A stretch of 64,000 bases of DNA from Podocnemis expansa (lineage: Eukaryota; Chordata; Testudines; Podocnemididae), in the NCBI GenBank assembly GCA_007922195.1, contig ML681963.1, positions 58,754,584 to 58,818,583 on the forward strand. The letters run 5' to 3'. This document shows positions 1 through 12,007 of the stretch, piece by piece. How positions within the stretch are numbered: position 1 is the first letter of the stretch; each line of letters begins with the position of its first letter. Position numbers and translations under genes: made by a program. A model generated the notes under the pieces. It was not told where the DNA came from. It worked only from the letters and a program-made list of their open reading frames with translations, and did no database searches.

Positions 1-31
1 AATCCAGACCAATGTCCATTTCAAACTTGTA

Positions 32-33
<2 letters not shown>

Positions 34-96
<63 letters not shown>

Positions 97-106
97 NNNN
101 NNNNNN

Positions 107-153
<47 letters not shown>
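34..153. repeat. (TG)n microsatellite containing an assembly gap
   Basis: An uninterrupted GT dinucleotide run is broken only by ten Ns at 97-106. The gap is most simply a sequencing or assembly failure inside the microsatellite, so the true length is unknown. Translations across it are artefacts. Confidence 0.97.
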
Positions 154-155
<2 letters not shown>

Positions 156-3100
156 ATTAAAACAGATACAGAATTCTGGCCTCAAGTCAGTATAGTATCA
201 ACCAAGAATATTGCCTAACTATGGCCCTATCAAGCATGTTATGTGAATGTACATTGTTATTTGAAATCATTTCACAACTGTTCTTCATTTATTTCTTTAA
301 AAAGAATGTTTCTGTAAATACATCATCTCCCAAATACTCACTTCACTTTCTTTGATAATGTAAAAAGAAAAAAAAAAACTTTCAAATATCACAATTTGCA
401 AATTAAGACCTTTAAAATAATGGGATGACTGCTCTGGAATGGGATTATTAGGATAATGTGATGTTTAAGTGGGGCTCTCTTCCTCTCAAAGGATTTGCTT
501 GAATTTTGCTGAGCTCATTTCACAGGAGACCTCAGAGATCAGTTATGACTTTTATAAAGTCAAACCAATACCTGTATCCACAGAAGCCTAAAGGAAATTT
601 CTTTCTGTAACTCTGATTGAAGTTTAATGGGAACTACACAAAGAAAATTTACTTAACCTGTTCACCTATCTCTTCCACGGTGGAAGTCTAGTCATCACGT
701 GCTCTGCTCCCAGGAGCCAATATCAACGAGAGTGCTTCTCAAGTTCATAATATTTTTCTGAGTAAAGGCTAGGAGACAGCTGCATAATCCATAACTACAT
801 GAGAATCCCACATGCATCTGATTTCTAACCTTAATAAACTAGCTCTTTTCTAAGAAACTATGCAAATTAAGTTGCTGTACATTAAAATACAGAAATCTAA
901 ATGCTATGGTGATCTAAAAAGATAGATATGTTTTTAACATATATACATGTACACAAGCCAGAATCTTTTAGGTCTTAAAATGATTCGATGTACCATTCCA
1001 AGATGTAATTATTTTTTACATTTCTATATTAGCAATGAATTTGTAAAATAATTTTACAGAAAGAATTAGGAAGTAGAACCAGTTCTGATCAGGGAGTAGC
1101 CAGGAAGTACAAGAAAGCACATGATGCCTTTTTTACAGAGCACACCAGTTATTTCTTCCTTAGCATACATACACCTCAATGTGCTAGTCCCTGTTCTTCT
1201 GTCTGCTCAGATAACACAAACTGAGCAAAATCTTTTCTCCCTGTAATTGCCAGCACTGTCTCCACCTTCAGATTCTTTGTCTGACTTGGAGCAGATGGGG
1301 GAAGATGTATACGGAAGGCCCTGGGAAGGTTTATAGGCTAAGAAGACTGACATGCTCAATTTTGCTCGTCACCAAGGAGGGCTCTTCAGTCACTTATGGT
1401 GCTCCAGGCAGGATTGAACATGAACATTGAATGGAGTATATTCAATGGAAAAGGGTAAGCACATCAAAGAGGCCTTTATAGGACTGATTGACTTTTCCCC
1501 AGACCTTCCTGAGTGAAAAAGCAGATTGAGTTTGTTTTGGCAGCAGTCTGAGATGATGACAAGAGGTCAATGTTCTGCATATGCTCAATTACACCCATTA
1601 ATGTTACATTAAATAAGTTCTTCAAGAGCTCTAGATGGAAGGAGGAGGACTTTACACTGTTTATGCAGAAGGATATAGGCCACATGTTTGCAGACTGCAC
1701 TCATCCTGGTTCTTCATGGAGTAGCATATTGACCTTCCCTCAGCTATTGAATGGTTAAGACATTTAGACTAACATGCTGGACTTCATTTGGCTACATAGA
1801 TACAACCGAAAAATATCTATTTATTATAGGAGGCACAATCTGATCCTTACCTTTCCACTCTGCTCTGTCCCTGCTCTTAGTAATGGACAAGAAACAATCT
1901 TTGGTCTGAAGAAAATAACTGATGGAGCAAAGTGGACCCTGGACCTAATTAAAAGATTCAGTGATCTGCTCTTGTGTCAATGAATTAGGAGGACATGGAA
2001 TATGCCCCCCCATCTACTTGCAGTCTCTTCTCCTTTCTGTACCTCACTCTAGAAATCTTTTTATTACTTTAAATGTAATTAAAACAGCAATTGAGAATTA
2101 GAACCCTTTTTCAGAAAGGAAAAAGCTTTTGTTTAGTTGTCCCTGGGCTGCCCTGCCTTGAAATGTTACAGGCCCAGCCACTGTGAACTGAGCTTTTCAC
2201 ACTGGATACACCGTCCATCTATGGAATGAGTCTGTCAGCGGGGCCACAGTAATCCTTTACCCTTCCCTGAGATCTGTGTTACTAGAATTTATGAGAACAG
2301 AACTGAGAGCCAAGTATAGATGAACCAATGACCTGTTGACTATTTGATCAGGCAAATAAAACCCATTTCCCCACACGTACAAACTGGCTAATTAGCTGTA
2401 GGGGAACAATTCGCTAAAAATAAGCCAGAAAGTTATTCAGACAACATCTGGGACAGCAGGAGGTTACAGAATGCGTGAACGGAAGAAATACGATTCAAAA
2501 TACTCTCTTGCATGCATGACAACCTGCATGGGTGCAAACAAACATTTAGTTTTTGAAGTACCAGATAACCATATATTAAGCAAACAAACAATTAGCAAAA
2601 GTAGTATGTACTGCGAACTCTAGGCATGAAAGTAAGTCTTTGGACAGGAAAAAGGTGGTGTTTCCTAATATCCAGATTAGCTTCAACAACCATGTTCAGG
2701 GACAGAATTTGCTCTGTGCTAATTCAATTTCTTTCCAAGATGCTTTTCTATGTTACTAAAAATCAGTATTCATCAACAGGGGCAACTCTGTGCGAGCCAG
2801 ATACAGGCTGAGTAGTGAAGTGAACAAGGGGGCAGGTAGGCAAAGAAACTACTTTGAGGGAAAGCCTGTGTAATTTATACTGAATAGGACCCCACTTGAG
2901 AAAAACCACCCCGTTTCATCCCCTCAGAATTGAAGATCATATCAGAAGCCTTTCATGGGCCGACACTCCACTAACCTTCATTCAAAGTGGCTAATCTCAT
3001 TAGTGTACAGAATTCTGTTATCCCCCTCATTTAAATATTCACCTTTGTATCTTTTTAGGATTAATTCTCCTGCATGTGCTTCTCAGACTTGTGGAGAAAG

Positions 3101-3989
3101 GCAAAAGCACTGTAAAGCACAAAGCAGGCAAAAGAAACAAAGGAAATATCCATTTTTTATATTAAAGTAACTTCAAAAAATAAGTAATACATTTCATAAA
3201 ATCTGTAGGTTGAAATTGATCACTTTTTGCTGTACTGAATCCACATGGTTCACAGCAAGGCTACATGCATGTCTTCAGAATCAGGATCAAATCTCTCTGA
3301 AAAATGACTCAGTGAATATTTATTAGCAACACTAGAGGAGGCAGCTTCTGTATTAATTTCCTTCTGACCAGGAGAGAAGGCCAGCAAGCAACCTATGGAG
3401 TAATCAGTAGATTTACCTTTCTTAATTCATTTAGAGAGGTTTCTGTCAACTTTTCCCCAGCAGTAATTAATGAGAAGCTTGTTTGCTGTGCTCAGAGGCA
3501 GCGGTGCTCTCTGACCCATGGTCAGTTTGGAACAAATATTTGTTGAGAGAAATGGCAGTTCTTCCAAGAAGGGCTCTAGTTATTTTGTGCTGAAGATGAA
3601 GCCTACAGTCATGTAAAGTCACACTGAACTAAAAAGAGACAAAAACCCTTTAAATCTTGTCACAGATTGCAACAAGCTGAATGAATGGCAATTTTCACTC
3701 TGAAAATGTTCTCCTCAAAAAAATATTTGCAAGGGCAAAATATGAGTATTTTTGGCTGCAAATAAAGCTATGAGTAGAATAGCTGAAGAATTTTCACATG
3801 GCAATTTTTTGAATTTTTATTAATTTATCTCCTTTAGTTATCAAGGACCTTTTCAAGAGGTATTTTGAAATGATTTAGAGGAAGAACTGAAAAACTGTGA
3901 AAAGGAAACTTGTAAAAGTAGTTTACACAGCCTAAAAAAGTATGTAGATTTCAGTTGGAGAGTTTTAAAAATGAGAGATGATATTTATT
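154..3989. other. No gene or classifiable repeat recognised
   Basis: AT-rich vertebrate-type DNA. Open frames are all under 75 codons and show no domain, splice-flanked block or codon pattern I can support. Short A runs occur near 361-380. Confidence 0.5.
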
Positions 3990-3999
3990 TTTTGCACTT

Positions 4000-4140
4000 A
4001 CCCAAGGCTCTCAAAGCAATTTGCAAACATTAATGAATTAAGAGATGAAGTTAGCAAACACCTTTACCTACACAGACTTCAGAGCTAGAGGACCATTATG
4101 ATCATGGTTAGACCATGATTAATCAAACCTCCTACATAGC
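4000..4140 (-). repeat. Possible old MIR-type SINE fragment
   Basis: A stretch near 4008-4045 (ctctcaaagcaatttgcaaa followed by cattaatgaatta) resembles the 3' part of MIR SINEs read on the reverse strand. The rest is too diverged to place. It could be a chance match. Confidence 0.3.
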
Positions 4141-4214
4141 ACAAGTCCACAGGCAGTGAGTGCAATAGGTCTGAGAGACTAAACCAACAGTCACTGGAAG
4201 CTTCTCTGTGTCTT

Positions 4215-4960
4215 CACCATGTTCATGCACTACCCTGATCCACCCTCATGCCATCATGGGAGGAGTCAGTCCAGCCAGCCCCTAGCAGCTGCTTCTACAT
4301 GTGGCATACCCCAGCCCACGACAGCACCACAGCTACCACCTTCCAGCTCTGCAGGAAGCACAGTCTGGGTCTGGCGCAGGACAGGGATAGTCAGCACCCC
4401 CAGAAAGCAAGGGGCACCTCCCAATCTTTCCTGTTTGGTGACATTGGAGCCTAGCCATCATGTGGATCCAGGAAGTGCCACACTCCTACTTAGCCAGCTC
4501 GCTAACCTGTTGCTTGTGCCTCTTCATCTCCTCCCTTACCTGCACCTCTTGGGGGAGGTGGCAATGAGGCACAAGCAGCAGGCAGCAGAGCTTTAGGGGA
4601 GGGGACCAAGCAGGAATGGGGCCCACTTGAACTTCTACTGTGGCTGAGCTCTGTGCCACCAAGCAGGGAGAATGTGCTTTGCATTCCAGGAGTACAGCCT
4701 GTATCCTGTCTGCATGGATCCCAGGCTGCGTTCCCTACAGAGCTAGAGGGTGTTAGCTGTGGCACCACGCTGTCCTGTCCCAGGTCTGCCACATGCAGGG
4801 TGGCTGTCAGGGGCACGCTGAGCCAACTCCTTCTGTGGTAGCACATAGAGGGTATGGCCAGAGAGTGGGCGGAATATCAGGGGAGTAAGCAGGGTCACGG
4901 AGGAAGGGCTGGGCCCCACAGCTTACCCCAAGGCAGGCATTATATGCTGCCCATTGACAT
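4215..4960. other. GC-rich block, unclassified
   Basis: The composition rises well above the flanking DNA. The block contains a local inverted pair around 4512-4575 (gcttgtgcctc and gaggcacaag). Overlapping open frames on both strands are low-complexity P/S/L-rich and look non-coding. By composition it resembles the GC-rich interiors of the hAT elements elsewhere in the window. I found no terminal inverted repeats or target duplication, so it is left unclassified. Confidence 0.35.
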
Positions 4961-4989
4961 GCCATAGAGCCTCACCAAGTAATTTCTCC

Positions 4990-5150
4990 ATCAAGCCCCA
5001 CAACACCTGCGTGAGACAGAGTACAGCTTGTCAATGGGTGAAGAGAAGTTAAGAGAACTAAGGAATTTGCCCAAGATTACACAGGAGTAGAGCTGAGATA
5101 ACTCCCAGTTCTATACTTGAACCACAAAGCTATCTTCCCTCTTCAGGGCT
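4990..5150 (-). repeat. MIR SINE (minus)
   Basis: The core gaagttaagagaactaagg, then tttgcccaagattacacagg and agtagagctgagat, matches the conserved MIR core read on the reverse strand. It is diverged, consistent with an ancient insertion. Confidence 0.65.
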
Positions 5151-6670
5151 CATAACAGCATACGGGTTAACTTTAGCTGCAAAAATATTATGCTCAGTGG
5201 TAAAGTAGAACAGAGCTGTGCCTTCATTTATGTACTGTGGTGCCTGAATCATGGCACACATAAGGGCCATATACTGTAAGTTTTAATAGGTACAGAGGAG
5301 GAAGGCAAAAAACAATTCACCTTTACCACTTTCTGGGCCAATTTCAGCCAACAAAGAGATGTCCAACAGGAGGCCTCTTATTCATCTAACCACTCACTGT
5401 CAGAATCCTATTAGGGACAGTCAGAGCCAAGTGTATGAGCAAGTGAGAGTGGCAAAGAAGTTCATAGTCAGGGTCCAGACCATGGCTGAGAGTAAAGGTC
5501 AGAAGCTGGTTTCTGGCTCTAACTCAGGACACAAAGTCCAAATCAAACCAAAATCCAAGCCAGGAATTCAGGAGTAGGAATGATTAAAGCGGCTACAGGC
5601 AATCCATGCTATTGCCTGGTCTTCCTGGAACACTCTTTGGGTTTACTTAGGTCAGGGAGCCAATCACACACCATGAGGCTACTGCCTATCAAACCCTTTA
5701 GGCAGGACTTTCCATGGTCCAAATTGTTTATGTCCACAGATGGTCACGAGCAGCAGTGTACAAGCTGGTTGCAGCTGTTACTGCTGGACTGAGTTTTAGA
5801 CTTGTGGGGCCTTACTCACCCTGAATATCCTCTCATGCCAGATTATCAGGTAACTGCATCTCTGAGCTCCTCAGTGTTATTTTAATACAGCTTTTGAGAT
5901 GGGAATAAATATGTTACAGAACAATCGACATGAAGGAGCTATTCTGCAAAGTTTTATGAACACTTATGCTAAGAGACATGAAAGAGATTTCTGTAATTTC
6001 CATTATGACAGAGAAAGAATGCACTTTGTCTTTTTTTCCTATTCCCCAGTTTCAGAATAATTCCTAGTAGCAATTTAGATACAGCAGGCCAAAGAAAAGG
6101 GAAATCTGAATGCTTTTTGAACATTTCATTTACAGTTCCATAAGTGATCCTCTAAACTTTAGTACAGTCATGAATAACTTCATACTGGCCATTTCTGTCT
6201 GTATCCATTTACAGGGAATTAGATATAAAGGGCAGGAGACAAGTCTCATCATGTGTAACTTACATCTTTTACTGGCACCCTCTATGCTGATCACACCAGT
6301 TCCCTGGACTCCCTCAGCCTCATGCCTTTCTATCAATATATAACAAGCTCCATACCTCTCCCTGCTTACACATCACTTCTGAATATAGCCTATCCAGCTT
6401 AACTGAGTCTAAACTGGTATAACTCATAAGCAGAACGGTCAGAAAAAGGAGTGTATCAATAATAGCCACAAACATGGCGATGTAAGTATGTGTAAAACAA
6501 TGTAATCTAAACCTGACCTTAACATAGATCCATCCCCTCAATGTTTATACCAACATATTAGCTACACCTCTTACACATTGTAGTAAGTAGGTCTAAGGAG
6601 GCTTAACTAAGAGTTTTAATTTACCCCCCCTGCATTATTTCATTTTAGTTCATTTGAAATGAGACAAAAG
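5151..6670. other. No gene or classifiable repeat recognised
   Basis: Only short open frames (up to 77 codons) are present, without recognisable motifs. I see no splice-flanked coding block. Confidence 0.45.
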
Positions 6671-6674
6671 TGCT

Positions 6675-6831
6675 TCAAATTCTCCCCATAATCTTCAGTT
6701 TGAGGCCTTCCCCAGCCTTCACAAATGCGGTGAACTCCCTGAGAGTTGGTGAAGCTTGCATCTCCTGTTGGAAGATGACTGGTGTCCTGGGCACAGCATG
6801 GGCATAGATGGCAGTGGTCATCTCAGACATC
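6675..6831 (-). CDS. Candidate terminal coding exon, unknown gene
   Basis: On the reverse strand a strong splice-acceptor-like sequence (a pyrimidine-rich tract ending ctactgcag at 6832-6840) is followed at once by G and then an ATG at 6828-6830. This frame stays open for 51 codons (MSEMTTAIYAHAVPRTP at the start, KLKIMGRI at the end) to a TGA at 6675-6677. The other two frames from the acceptor stop within a few codons. Composition is balanced and not low-complexity. No family is recognised. It could be the last exon of a host gene, a pseudo-exon or an old repeat. There is no convincing donor inside it, so a terminal exon is the simplest reading. Confidence 0.25.
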
Positions 6832-6839
6832 CTGCAGTA

Positions 6840-7439
6840 GAAAATGAAGAGCAATAAAATACATTAGATAATACTATCATTTATCATTTACAATAATCAA
6901 GTACATTAAAATACTATAAACTAATCTTGAGAATTTTTCTAAGTTTCCAGTTTTATCATTTTAACTGTGGCCATCCAAGCTCTAATTATACCCCTCAAAT
7001 GAAGACAGAGACTGTTTCTAGAGAAATGACGTTTCTCCTGTTGTTTGGCAGGAAGGACTGCAGGCCTGCTGAACTGGCATGACTTTTAGTTGAAGATAAT
7101 ATTAGCATGTCATTTGATGGGATGTGCTGAATCCTAAATACTTCTCCTGTGTGAACATGCAGTATTCCAGTGTAGTAAACCAAAGATTGCATCAAATCTT
7201 TCTGCAGAATCTTCTGAGACAACAGAGGCATTTATACCCACTAAGGTGACTAAGCTCATCAAGGGTGAAAATAATGCGATGCTGCTTTCCCTGGAGTTCA
7301 ATAAGTCTATTACCTAAACCTCAGAAAAAGCAATATCCAGCATGTTCTCTCTAATTCATAAATGTAAATGATGTTGGGCAGATTTGTTGAATAATTTCTC
7401 AATATTTCCTCTCACATTCCACAGATGCCAGTAAAGATG
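6840..7439. other. No feature recognised
   Basis: Short open frames only. If the 6675-6831 exon is real, this would be the 3' part of its upstream intron. Confidence 0.4.
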
Positions 7440-7453
7440 CTAGAATGACCAAG

Positions 7454-7701
7454 TTCCAAAGGGGAAGCCGTATTAGTTTAGTTCAGTAAAACAAACAAGG
7501 AGTCCTGTGGCACTTAATGACTAACATATTTATTTATTGCATGAGCTCTCTTGGGAGAAAATCCCACTTCATCAGATGCTTTGAAGATGAAGTTCCCCCA
7601 TCTTCAAAGCGTCCGACCAAGTGCGATATTCTCTCACAAAAACTCACGCGGTAAATAACTTTGTTAGTTTTTAAGTGCTCCAGGACTCCTTGTTTGTTTT
7701 A
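7454..7701. mobile_element. Penelope-like (PLE) terminal fold-back unit, non-coding
   Basis: The left arm starts ttccaaaggggaagccgta and runs through aaacaaacaaggagtcctgt, tttattgcatgagc and gggagaaaatcccacttc. After a centre near 7593 the right arm gives the same motifs in reverse complement, ending caggactccttgtttg. The left end carries about 30 bp (the ttccaaagggg part) that the right arm lacks. The flanks ctagaatgaccaag (7440-7453) and ctggaatgaacaag (7702-7715) match at 12 of 14, giving a plausible target-site duplication. The terminal sequence is the same one found beside GIY-YIG coding segments at 40441-41160 and 61903-63435, which ties it to PLEs. There is no coding capacity, so any mobilisation must have been in trans. 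Confidence 0.8.
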
Positions 7702-7954
7702 CTGGAATGAACAAGATATTTCTAATCACAAAGGCTTTTTCTTTCTTGTCCTTTTAGGGCAACATAATTTTTTTTTGTGCCAAATCCATTCAGCAGGAGC
7801 ACACAGACTAGGAGAACAAGGAAAAATCACTGTGTTTCAGTTTCCCTTTTGCATACTCTATCCAAGCCACCCAGGACGACTATAGAACTTGGAAAAGTTC
7901 CACAAAATTTTCTGTTTTGCTTCTTAATTTTAGCAGTAAAAATCAATCCATTCT

Positions 7955-8118
7955 TTTAATTATTTTGAGGCATACTGCCATATAGTCTTCAAATGAACTC
8001 ATGAATATTCATGAGTCAATCTAGCCCTTCAAGTATTTTTTTCAAAAACTGCTTTGGCACACCTATTCAGACCTGGAGGCACACCCATGTGCCATGGCAC
8101 AGTGGTTGGGAAATGCTG
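7955..8118. mobile_element. hAT-type MITE, 5'-incomplete
   Basis: From tttgaggcatac to the right end gggaaatgctg it aligns throughout with the complete hAT copy at 18508-18725. Shared blocks include caaatgaactcatgaatatt and a ggcaca-rich right half. The left inverted terminus is not recognisable, so the target duplication cannot be checked. Confidence 0.7.
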
Positions 8119-8201
8119 TTCTATAGATCTGTTGCCTCCTCAAACTGTAATAATTTTCTGTTACTCTTTGGAGCCCTGGAGCCACACACAGGCCTCTGCG
8201 C

Positions 8202-8515
8202 CAGGGCTGGATTCAGACATGCTGAGGCCCTAAGCTATGTCAAGATTCAGAGGCCCCATAAAATAAAAAACAAAGAGAAAAGTGTATTACTGGTACTTTA
8301 TTGCAGATAGGATAGTGAAAAAATAAATGATAAACCATTATATTTGCATATATACATACAACAAGATGCAACAAAAACAACTAAATAAACATATATCTTG
8401 CAAAAACTCTTATTTGCTGTATCAAATACCTTATGATAAATCTTCTTAGTTATCTCCAACATATTTAGAGGCCCTAAGCCATGGCTTACTTGGCTTGTCC
8501 CTAAATCTGGCCCTG
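8202..8515. mobile_element. hAT-type non-autonomous transposon
   Basis: Terminal inverted repeats start CAGGGCTGGATT on the left and end AAATCTGGCCCTG on the right. The 8-bp flanks ctctgcgc and ctctgagc match at 7 of 8, the duplication length typical of hAT. The 314-bp interior is AT-rich and has no transposase. Confidence 0.85.
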
Positions 8516-9084
8516 CTCTGAGCCCTATCATGTTATGTATTGTAACAACTAAGATGGGAGGATAAAAGACAATAGAAGAAAAAATGAAAAAAAACAAGGA
8601 ACAATTCATTTCCAATGATGAGTCTTCTAGGGCAAAGGAATTTAATGCTGGAATTTCAGATTTAATCCATCTCTGAGCAGGAAGAGCAATTGACTTGGCC
8701 TTAACCTTGCTGTGGAAGTTTTGCATACATGCTGTTTCAACATTTCTGGGTAGCAATCCATCCCCTTACAATCAATATTCAAACCTGATACACATGCAGG
8801 CTTTCTGACATGTCAGACCTAATGTCCATCCTTTACAAAATATGGAGCCTATTTTAAAATTGAGGCTGAAATCATATACTGACCTCCAGGAGACTCTAGT
8901 TCTCTGTTCATTCATTTCCCTAAGTGCTAAAAAATAAAACTCTCCCATGGTGCACTACACACATCTCTATATTTTAACATAAAAAAAATATTTTAAGTAG
9001 TTCAGACAAATTAATGGTCCTTCTTCTAGACTTAGGCAGCAGACAGTTGCTTGTAAAATTATACAAAAATCCACACGTTTGATT

Positions 9085-9200
9085 TTAGTTATTTTTATTT
9101 GCATAACTGTAGTTCCTAGAATTCCCAATCACAGATCATGGCTATATTATGTTAGGTGCTGTACAAACAAGAAAATTAGGATAATGACAAGACACAAGAA
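9085..9200. repeat. Possible old SINE-like fragment
   Basis: The segment with gtagttcctagaattcccaa, then atcacagatcatggc and taggtgctgtacaaac, resembles a widespread amniote SINE-derived sequence. A similar fragment in reverse orientation may lie near 15120-15165. The assignment is from memory of the motif and is not strong. Confidence 0.35.
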
Positions 9201-9309
9201 GTAGAATATGAAGAGATTTGTAACATTTTATGTTACTTTCCACAACAGTCTTTTTTACATGTTTGCACAACTACAGGACTCTGGTTCCACAACAAAGATT
9301 TCCTGATGT

Positions 9310-9948
9310 CAGGGCCGGTGCGACATGGTAAGCAAGGTAAGCACTGCAGGGGGGCACTGCTGTTTGAGGGGTGCCAAAATGCCCTGGGGGGGACACGTTC
9401 CTGTCCTGGCTGTCCCATGCTGTCGGGGACCAGGCAAGCCAGCCAAAAGGGCGACTCTGTTCAGTGCTGCCAGTCTGCCACTCCCCCCCATCTGCCCTCA
9501 CTCCCGCCCCAGCCACGAGTGCTGCTTTTGGGTCTGTGCCACAGCAGTGTGGAGGGGGCGGGGGCAGCACAGAGCCGGTATCACTCCTCCTTGCCTGGCT
9601 GCGCTACCTCCCACCCCCTCCCTGCTGCTCCAGCACAGAACCAAGAGCAATGCCCGTGGCTGGGGCAGGGGTGAGGGCAGATGGGGGGGGCAGCAGACCA
9701 GCAGCGCTGAACCAGGCCACCCTTTTGGCTGGCTTGCCCAGTCCCTCCCAGTATGGGCCTGCCCCTCCCCTGGGCCAGCCGGCCCTGCCCCCCAGTGCTT
9801 GGAGGTGGAGTGAGTGGGGTCCCCCTCAGGGTGATTCTCCCAGGGTCCTGTACCCCCCTAGGGACAGCTCTGCCCAAGGGAGGGGGAGGGAGGAGCACGT
9901 GGATTTATAGGTTGCAGGGGGATGCCAGAAACCCTAGCACCGGCCCTG
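9310..9948. mobile_element. hAT-type non-autonomous transposon, GC-rich
   Basis: The termini CAGGGCCGGTGC and GCACCGGCCCTG are perfect 12-bp inverted repeats. The 8-bp flanks cctgatgt and cctgatat match at 7 of 8. The interior is very GC-rich and open in several frames on both strands. That openness reflects few AT-rich stop codons, not coding, and no hAT transposase motif is visible. Confidence 0.9.
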
Positions 9949-10039
9949 CCTGATATGAAAACCAAAAGTTTACAAAAGGGCACTGCACTTGCAAAATCCA
10001 TGGACTAGAATTTCTTCTCTATAAATAATATTACAAGGA

Positions 10040-10170
10040 CAAGTCTATGTGAAAACGAGGTCCAGGACCTGTGGAGCTCTCTGCAGTTCCACCTCCATGG
10101 CACCCTATAAAGGGCTCAGCCAGCCTCTTCCCTCCTCAGTTCCTTCTTGCTGGACAATTCCAGTAATGGG
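10040..10170 (+). repeat. Possible DIRS terminal region
   Basis: The run ccctataaagggctcagcca followed by cctcagttccttcttgc has a TATA-like box. It resembles, from memory, the terminal regions of reptile DIRS elements, which end in inverted repeats. It lies just beyond the 3' side of the minus-strand DIRS remnant, with a PLE copy between. The link is tentative. Confidence 0.35.
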
Positions 10171-10230
10171 GTAGGTGGGTGAGTTTTGGAATGTACATGA
10201 GCAAAACATCCGAAAGAACACTAGTTACAG

Positions 10231-10690
10231 GTAAAAGAAAGAAAGAGTCCTGTGGCACTTTTAAAGGCTAACAATTTTATTTATTGCATAAAGTTTTATG
10301 GGTGAATGCCACTTTGTCAGATGCTAAGAAATGGAAAACTTACAGTATTGGAGGGACAAATAAATGCAGTGAAGGGTAAATCATGAGATCAGTTCAGATT
10401 ATTTCAGCAAATCATATACGTTGTTTTGATTCAAACAACATGGAACAACAGATAGAGTGGGGCAGTTGAAAATATGGGGGGGAAGGGAAATGATCTTTTG
10501 TCATGAGAAAACTAGCCCAAATCGCTGTTCAAACCCAAGTTAATGGTGTCAGATCCACATACAAATTCCAACTCTACAGCTTCCCTTTGAAACTTTGCTT
10601 TGAAGTTTCTCTGTTGGAGCACTGAAATCAACACGCTTCTCAGCGTGTGCAGGGAGACTGAAGTGTTACGTCTTTTCTTCTTTGAGTGCT
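10231..10690 (-). mobile_element. PLE 3' end with remnant of the C-terminal coding region
   Basis: The outer end has the PLE tail (agagtcctgtggcactttt, then ctaacaattttatttattgc). Farther in, near 10508-10582, the reverse strand encodes a segment like VELEFVCGSDTINLGLN, matching the C-terminus seen in the PLE copies at 40441 and 51859. Upstream, the frame is broken before the GIY-YIG core. It is a dead 5'-truncated copy abutting the DIRS remnant. The inner boundary is uncertain. Confidence 0.65.
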
Positions 10691-10706
10691 TGTTGTTGAT
10701 TCCAAA

Positions 10707-11834
10707 TCATGTGAGATGAGCCATGACGACACTGGCTCCCCTTTCATCCTCTCTGCCATCACCACAAACAGCTATGACATCTTCCTGAAAGGTTTGTTCT
10801 TTCAACATAAAATACAGGAGCCCTTCTGACATCAAAGGACTGTAGCCTGTGCTCCCTATCATCCATGTGTGGTTTGGGGAAAATACTGGAAGGAAAATGT
10901 CTTGGCTCATATGGAACAAGAGACAACCTTTGGTGGGAAAACTAGATGGGGATGCAGCTAAATCATATTTTTGAAGAAGACCATGTAAGGTGGCTCTGAG
11001 CACAGACAGCCTCCTGGCCAATATTACGGCTATGAAAAAGGCTAATTTCCAGGATAAGTAGAGGAGTGAATAAGATGCCAAAGGATCGAACAGAGCCCCC
11101 ATCAGTCTTGAGAGGAACAGACTGAGGCCAGGAGCATCGCTGCCCCAGGAAGGACCCAGGGCACCAGCCCAGGCCCCGCCCCCTGCCATCAGGCCATGCC
11201 CCCTGCCATCAGGCCATGCCCCCTGGCTGGGAACAGGGCCAGGAGGGGCAGCTGCAGCTGTGGGCGGCTGGACCCCAGATCCCCAGCTGAGGCCGGGGCT
11301 GGGAACGGCCGTGGGTGGCTGAGCCCCCGATCCCTGGTCGGGGCCGAGACAGGAGCGGCCGCTGCTGCCGCAGGCAGCTGGGCCCCAGATCTCCGGCCCA
11401 ATCAGGTCGGAGACCAGGAGAAGTGGAGCCCTCCCAGACCCGGGACACTGGCACTAGGATTCAAGGCATGGGCCCCGTGTGTCCAGCACCAGCGACGCCC
11501 CTGACTGACACCTCACTGGTGGATGCACATGCAAAAACAGCCTAGTCAAATTCCTTCAAAAACCTCTTAACCATCACTGGCAAATATTGAAAAACTCACC
11601 TCCCCAGAATGGAAAGTCAAAATGGCTGCCAGATGGACCTTAATCGAAGACCCTGAAAAGTTTTGCTGCTTTAAATTCATCAGCTGGTCCAGTATCATCA
11701 GGATAGATGCCTCCAACAGTTAGACACCCTTCCCTGATGTCTATACCAAAAATCTCTTCTGCTCTGCTAAGTACATAGCTCAGTCTAGGGAATGGTTTCC
11801 TACTGCTGAGGAGAACTTCCCTGACTTGTTCCAA
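10707..11834 (-). pseudogene. DIRS tyrosine recombinase, split by hAT insertion
   Basis: The N-terminal piece (11834-11640) has VREVLLSSRKP, the usual start of the DIRS recombinase. The main piece lies below 11129 and reads LFLSRLMGALFDPLAS, then LSWKLAFFIAVILARR. The ARR contains the position of the first catalytic arginine of the tyrosine recombinase fold. HMSQDIFLPVFSPN follows. The catalytic HxxR and tyrosine region is not recognisable. The frame encodes only residues relevant to an inactive relic. The 375-bp hAT with its 8-bp duplication lies between the two pieces. Confidence 0.65.
11129..11503. mobile_element. hAT-type GC-rich transposon inside DIRS
   Basis: The left terminus CAGGAGCATCGCTG and right terminus CAGCGACGCCCCTG are imperfect inverted repeats. 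The 8-bp flanks actgaggc and actgacac match at 6 of 8. It belongs to the same family as the GC-rich host element at 56705-61902, with similar termini and ggatctggggccc-like interior repeats. It has no transposase. A short direct duplication, gccatgccccctgccatcag, is visible near 11170-11225. Confidence 0.8.
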
Positions 11835-12007
11835 ACAAACCAGCTCCTAGGGTTCAGTCACAGAGGTTCTATGCTGAGGTGCAACACCACAAGACTGTGG
11901 TTCCTCAGCAAGCCGCAATCCTGGGTAAGTAGGTACAGGAGGAGAGGAAGAGAGATTGGTGTTTCAACGGAGACATCGAGCAACACTGGAAACCAGTGCT
12001 GCCAGAA

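Noticed and set aside
36..218. A (CV)n-repeat protein across the TG tract
   Set aside because: A translation of a microsatellite containing Ns.
4219..4846. Possible coding region of 125 codons
   Set aside because: It is low-complexity with strong composition bias, and a competing frame is open on the other strand. No splice signals or domains are seen.
9271..9953. Overlapping open frames of 60-179 codons on both strands
   Set aside because: They lie in a GC-rich hAT element with clear termini. The openness comes from composition, and residues are P/G/S/A-rich without motifs.
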